Of a stretch of DNA of 34,111 bases, positions 31,328-34,111 are shown in pieces. Position 1 is the stretch's first letter; every line of letters starts with the position of its first letter. The notes beneath the pieces were generated by a model. It saw nothing but the letters and a program-made list of their open reading frames with translations, ran no database searches and was not told the origin of the DNA. The translations under genes were made by a program, and so were the position numbers. The DNA is from Peribacillus frigoritolerans (lineage in GTDB: Bacteria > Bacillota > Bacilli > Bacillales > DSM-1321), in the NCBI RefSeq assembly GCF_030676415.1, contig NZ_JAUUTW010000044.1:1-34111 (forward strand), given 5' to 3'.

Positions 31328-32123
31328 CCTGCTTTCGGTTACCCGTTACAAACATAATCAGGAACATTATTATAATCAAAAATACCGCGATTGTGGAACC
31401 CATTCCCCAATCCTGTGTCACAAGGAAGTGCTGCTCGATAGCCGTACCAAGCGTAATGACACGGTTACCGGCAATCAGTCTTGTAAGCATGAACAATGAA
31501 AGCGCCGGGATGAAGACTACCTGGCATCCCGTCTTTACACCATCTAACGTCAATGGAAAAATGACACGGCGAAATGTCATCCATCGGGACGCTCCCAAGT
31601 CATTGGCCGCATCCAAAAGGGTTGGATTCATTTTATCAAGCGCATTGAATATCGGTAAGATCATAAACGGGATGAAAATATAAACCGAAACGAATATGAA
31701 GCTGAAATCCGTAAAGAGAATCTGTTGCTTTCCGATTCCTACAGCCTCTAGAAAACCATTCGCCACACCATACGTGCCAAAAATACCAATGAAGGCATAA
31801 GCCTTCAAAAGTAAATTGATCCAGGAAGGCACGATAATCAGCAAAAGCCACAACTGCTTATGCTTGGTTTTCGTTAACAAATAGGCGGTCGGGTAAGCGA
31901 CTAAAAGGGATATTCCCGTAATCAGGAAAGCATACCAAAATGAGCTTAAAGTCATTTTTAAATATACTGGCGTAAAGAACTTTTGATAGTTAATCAAAGA
32001 TAGATTGCCTTCAATGTCAAAGAAGGAATAGTAAAGGATTAACAAAATCGGTGCGATCACGAATAAAGCAATCCATAAGACATAGGGTACGAAGTAAATA
32101 TTCCGGGATATTTTATTCTTCAT
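31320..32123 (-). CDS. potB: Spermidine/putrescine ABC transporter permease PotB
   Basis: A 267-residue permease with six membrane segments and the EAA loop TLLDAANDLGASRWMTFRRVIFP. I start at ATG 32123 (MKNKISRNIYFVPYVLW), preceded by GATGGGGAAAG; the longer frame up to 32195 runs inside potA and has no ribosome site. The 11-bp overlap with the end of potA points to translational coupling. Confidence 0.92.
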   Translation of the reverse strand: MKNKISRNIYFVPYVLWIALFVIAPILLILYYSFFDIEGNLSLINYQKFFTPVYLKMTLSSFWYAFLITGISLLVAYPTAYLLTKTKHKQLWLLLIIVPSWINLLLKAYAFIGIFGTYGVANGFLEAVGIGKQQILFTDFSFIFVSVYIFIPFMILPIFNALDKMNPTLLDAANDLGASRWMTFRRVIFPLTLDGVKTGCQVVFIPALSLFMLTRLIAGNRVITLGTAIEQHFLVTQDWGMGSTIAVFLIIIMFLIMFVTGNRKQGV

Positions 32124-33222
32124 GACTTTCCCCATCATGATACGCTTCCAGACGCTTATCGAATTCCTCTTCAGTTTCACCCAATCGCATGACATGAATC
32201 GATTCTGGGTCGAAATAAAGACCTATTTCATCTCCAACTGCCACTTTTTTTGTTGATTGGACAAGCCATTCATTTCCATCATGGTCATAACAGCTGATTT
32301 CATAATGAACACCGCGAAATAGCTGGGAGTCCACCCGAACTTGCAGTTTTCCGCGATCGACGGAAGTAATCTCTAAATCTTCCGGGCGGATGACAATATC
32401 GACAGCTTCATTACTGTTCAATCCTTGGTCGACACATTGGAACTGTCTGCCGACAAATTCCACGAGGTAATCTTCAATCATTTTTCCTTTTACAATATTA
32501 GACTCACCGATGAAATCGGCAACGAACCGATTCAGCGGTTCATCATAAATATCCGTAGGGGTCCCACTTTGCTGGATTTTCCCTTTGTTAAGGACAAAAA
32601 TCTCATCTGACATCGCTAAGGCTTCCTCTTGGTCATGAGTGACGAAGATAAACGTGATTCCAAGCCTCTGTTGCAGCTCCCGCAATTCATATTGCATTTC
32701 TGTACGCAATTTCAAATCGAGGGCAGATAGCGGTTCATCCAAAAGGATGACTTCCGGTTCATTAACAATAGCCCTTGCAATCGCTACCCGTTGCCGCTGA
32801 CCGCCGGACATTTCCCTGATTTCCCGTTTTTCATACCCTTCCAAATTAACAAAGCTGAGGGCTTCCTTCACCTTTATTTCCACTTCCGAATTCTTCATTT
32901 TTTTGATCCGAAGACCAAATGCTACATTTTCAAACACATTTAAATGCGGAAAAAGTGCATAATCTTGAAATACCGTATTCACTTGCCTTTTATTGGCTGG
33001 CACATCATTGATCTTTTTTCCTTCAAAGTAAATATCACCTTTGGAGGCTTCCGTAAATCCGGCAATCAAGCGAAGGATCGTGGTCTTCCCACATCCGGAA
33101 GGACCCAAGAGCGTATAGAACTTCCCTCTCTCGATTTCAAAACTAACATTATCGAGAACTACCGTATCATCATCAAATTGCTTCGTAACCTGATCGAAGC
33201 GTATTATATTCCCGTTTGCCAT
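32113..33222 (-). CDS. potA: Spermidine/putrescine ABC transporter ATPase PotA
   Basis: A 369-residue ATPase. Walker A GPSGCGKTT (40-48), Q-loop VFQDYALFPHL, signature MSGGQRQRVAIARA (138-151), Walker B VILLDEPLSALD (158-169), H-loop FVTHDQEEA, and a C-terminal TOBE regulatory domain (about 270-350). It powers PotB/PotC uptake of polyamines. GAGGGAAG lies before the ATG. The regulator gene ends 63 bp upstream on the same strand with no terminator between. Confidence 0.94.
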   Translation of the reverse strand: MANGNIIRFDQVTKQFDDDTVVLDNVSFEIERGKFYTLLGPSGCGKTTILRLIAGFTEASKGDIYFEGKKINDVPANKRQVNTVFQDYALFPHLNVFENVAFGLRIKKMKNSEVEIKVKEALSFVNLEGYEKREIREMSGGQRQRVAIARAIVNEPEVILLDEPLSALDLKLRTEMQYELRELQQRLGITFIFVTHDQEEALAMSDEIFVLNKGKIQQSGTPTDIYDEPLNRFVADFIGESNIVKGKMIEDYLVEFVGRQFQCVDQGLNSNEAVDIVIRPEDLEITSVDRGKLQVRVDSQLFRGVHYEISCYDHDGNEWLVQSTKKVAVGDEIGLYFDPESIHVMRLGETEEEFDKRLEAYHDGESHEE

Positions 33223-33285
33223 AGCTTCTTCCCTCTCTCCATTACCTTACTCAACCATCTTCAACGATTGCATTTGTTTTGAATT

Positions 33286-33828
33286 CTATAAGTATGATTC
33301 CGTCACCACGAGTAATAACTCGGACGAACCTTCAAAATCATTGATGATTTGATGTTCATCTGAAGCATGAAAATAAATCGACTCCCCTGCCTTGACGAAA
33401 TACGTTTGTGTACCAAGCTTTACAATGACTCTTCCGCTTAATACATAACCGAATGTTTCCGACAAGGATGGTTCAAATTGTTTGAACTCCCCTTTTTCCT
33501 GGAGAGTCAGTCGAATGGGTTCCATTTCCTTTTCATTCGATTCAGGAACAAGCCACTGAATTTGATACCCCCGTTCTTCATCGATGAAAAATGTTTGTGC
33601 TTCTTCTTCATAAACTACTTTCTGGACCTGATCCTCTTCATCGAAGAACTGCTTCGGCTTGCAGCCGAGTACTTCTAAAATATTGAAAAGAGTTTCAATT
33701 GAAGGGGAACTAAGATCCCTTTCCAACTGTGAAATATATCCTTTGCTTAAATCCGTTCTTTCCCCCAATTCTTCCTGGGTCAATCCTTTTTTCAAGCGAA
33801 GGTTCTTTATTTTTTTTCCGATTTGCAT
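33286..33828 (-). CDS. XRE-cupin transcriptional regulator of the pot operon
   Basis: A 180-residue regulator. HTH_3 domain (1-65: LRLKKGLTQEELGERTDLSKGYISQLERDLSSPSIETL) and a C-terminal cupin domain (about 105-178) with GYVLSGRVIVKLGTQTYFVKAGESIYF. This PuuR-like architecture is the usual companion of pot operons and probably senses a polyamine or related ligand in the cupin barrel. It is first in the operon, with palindromic GTTTACT-based operators just upstream, so autoregulation is likely. The ligand is inferred from gene context. Confidence 0.9.
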   Translation of the reverse strand: MQIGKKIKNLRLKKGLTQEELGERTDLSKGYISQLERDLSSPSIETLFNILEVLGCKPKQFFDEEDQVQKVVYEEEAQTFFIDEERGYQIQWLVPESNEKEMEPIRLTLQEKGEFKQFEPSLSETFGYVLSGRVIVKLGTQTYFVKAGESIYFHASDEHQIINDFEGSSELLLVVTESYL

Positions 33829-33845
33829 CCCATTACCCTCAATCG

Positions 33846-33893
33846 GTTTACTTATAGTAAACCCACAGTAGATAAAGTTTTATATAAGTAAAC
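33846..33893 (-). promoter_or_regulatory. Operator sites upstream of the pot regulator
   Basis: The perfect 17-bp palindrome GTTTACTTATAGTAAAC (33846-33862) lies 18 bp before the gene. A second half-site pattern, TATAAGTAAAC, is at 33883-33893. Both share GTTTACT(TATA), so they are probably bound by the XRE-cupin protein. A TATAAT lies further up at about 33919 on the minus strand, without a clear -35. Confidence 0.7.
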
Positions 33894-33987
33894 TTTCAGT
33901 TTAATTTTACGAATAATATTATACAGGAAATACAGGAAACTTTAAACTGGATTTCCAGGTATGTACAAAAAAGGGACCGCCACCTGA

Positions 33988-34032
33988 ACTGCACCCCAAT
34001 TGTTAGACAACATCTAACAATTGGAGGTGCAG
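33988..34032 (+). promoter_or_regulatory. Hairpin at the IS left end, over the transposase ribosome site
   Basis: AACTGCACCCC plus AATTGTTAGA pairs with TCTAACAATT plus GGAGGTGCAGTT around a 5-base loop, about 20 bp with one bulge. The 3' arm contains GGAGGT (34023-34028) and is followed by TTTTTTT, so RNA started outside the IS would both terminate and hide the ribosome site. Confidence 0.72.
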
Positions 34033-34037
34033 TTTTT

Positions 34038-34111
34038 TTGACTAAATATACGATAGACGAAAAATCAAATGCAGTTTTAGAGTACTTAGAAGGGAAAAAA
34101 TCCTATAAATC
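34038..34111 (+). CDS. IS3-family transposase orfA, first 24 codons
   Basis: Starts with TTG at 34038, nine bases after GGAGGT, and reads TKYTIDEKSNAVLEYLEGKK before the window ends. This is the N-terminus of the helix-turn-helix OrfA of IS150-type elements, which binds the IS ends and is normally fused to the catalytic OrfB by -1 frameshifting. Whether the element is intact cannot be judged. Confidence 0.8.
   Translation, partial: MTKYTIDEKSNAVLEYLEGKKSYK

Larger units (their letters stand above)
33985..34111 (+). mobile_element. Left end of an IS3-family (IS150-type) insertion sequence
   Basis: The end begins TGAACTGCACCCC, close to the IS150 terminus, followed by a long hairpin, a ribosome site and the start of a transposase orfA. 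Only 127 bp are inside the window; the right end and target duplication are not visible. Confidence 0.8.

Noticed and set aside
1..34111. CRISPR array, tRNA genes or a phage
   Set aside because: No regularly spaced repeats, no tRNA-like cloverleaf and no phage structural genes were seen.

Overview
The window looks like chromosome of a low-GC Gram-positive Bacillaceae bacterium. A Peribacillus or Bacillus-like species fits best. The grounds are strong AGGAGG ribosome sites, frequent TTG/GTG starts, Bacillus-type sigma-A and sigma-B promoters, and gene families typical of that group. No database search was possible, so the genus is an inference.

Layout. 1-372: first bases of a 16S rRNA gene reading leftward, with its leader and three tandem promoters. 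676-1434: an Est30-like carboxylesterase. 1456-7031: a general-stress block. It holds a CsbD-family gene with a sigma-B-type promoter and, on the other strand, a hybrid kinase, a CheR-type methyltransferase and a REC-PP2C phosphatase. These match the Bacillus cereus RsbK-RsbM-RsbY sigma-B input module, and the phosphatase gene has its own sigma-B-type promoter. 7162-10080: a CNNM/CorC-type transporter, a MerR regulator with a doubtful start, a 39-residue Cys-rich small protein, and a DUF4395 membrane protein. 10084-14110: a Fur-boxed iron uptake operon efeO-efeB-efeU. 14215-16388: a MarR/MFS efflux pair arranged divergently around a perfect inverted repeat.

16425-20632: a frameshifted SGNH hydrolase, a peptide deformylase, a membrane FtsH-like AAA protease, and a decayed junction with a truncated membrane ORF head-to-head with an ABC-ATPase pseudogene. 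20735-26716: N-acetylglucosamine utilisation. A PTS EIICBA gene (nagE) diverges from nagA-nagB-nagR plus a SIS-domain gene, with two NagR-type operators over the two -35 boxes and a cre-like site. 26752-28118: a MarR regulator and a YtxH-like protein with a third sigma-B-type promoter. 28253-33893: a PrsA-like foldase and a polyamine operon (XRE-cupin regulator, potA, potB, potC, potD). 33985-34111: left end of an IS150-type IS3-family element, cut by the window edge.

Three themes link the genes. The first is stress signalling: RsbK, methylated by RsbM, would drive RsbY, which frees sigma-B, and three sigma-B-type promoters lie in the same 28 kb. The second is nutrient uptake under dedicated local regulators (Fur, NagR, CcpA, the polyamine XRE-cupin). 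The third is small-scale decay: two frameshifted genes, a possible start-codon frameshift, and two copies of a composite intergenic repeat that begins with a terminator hairpin.
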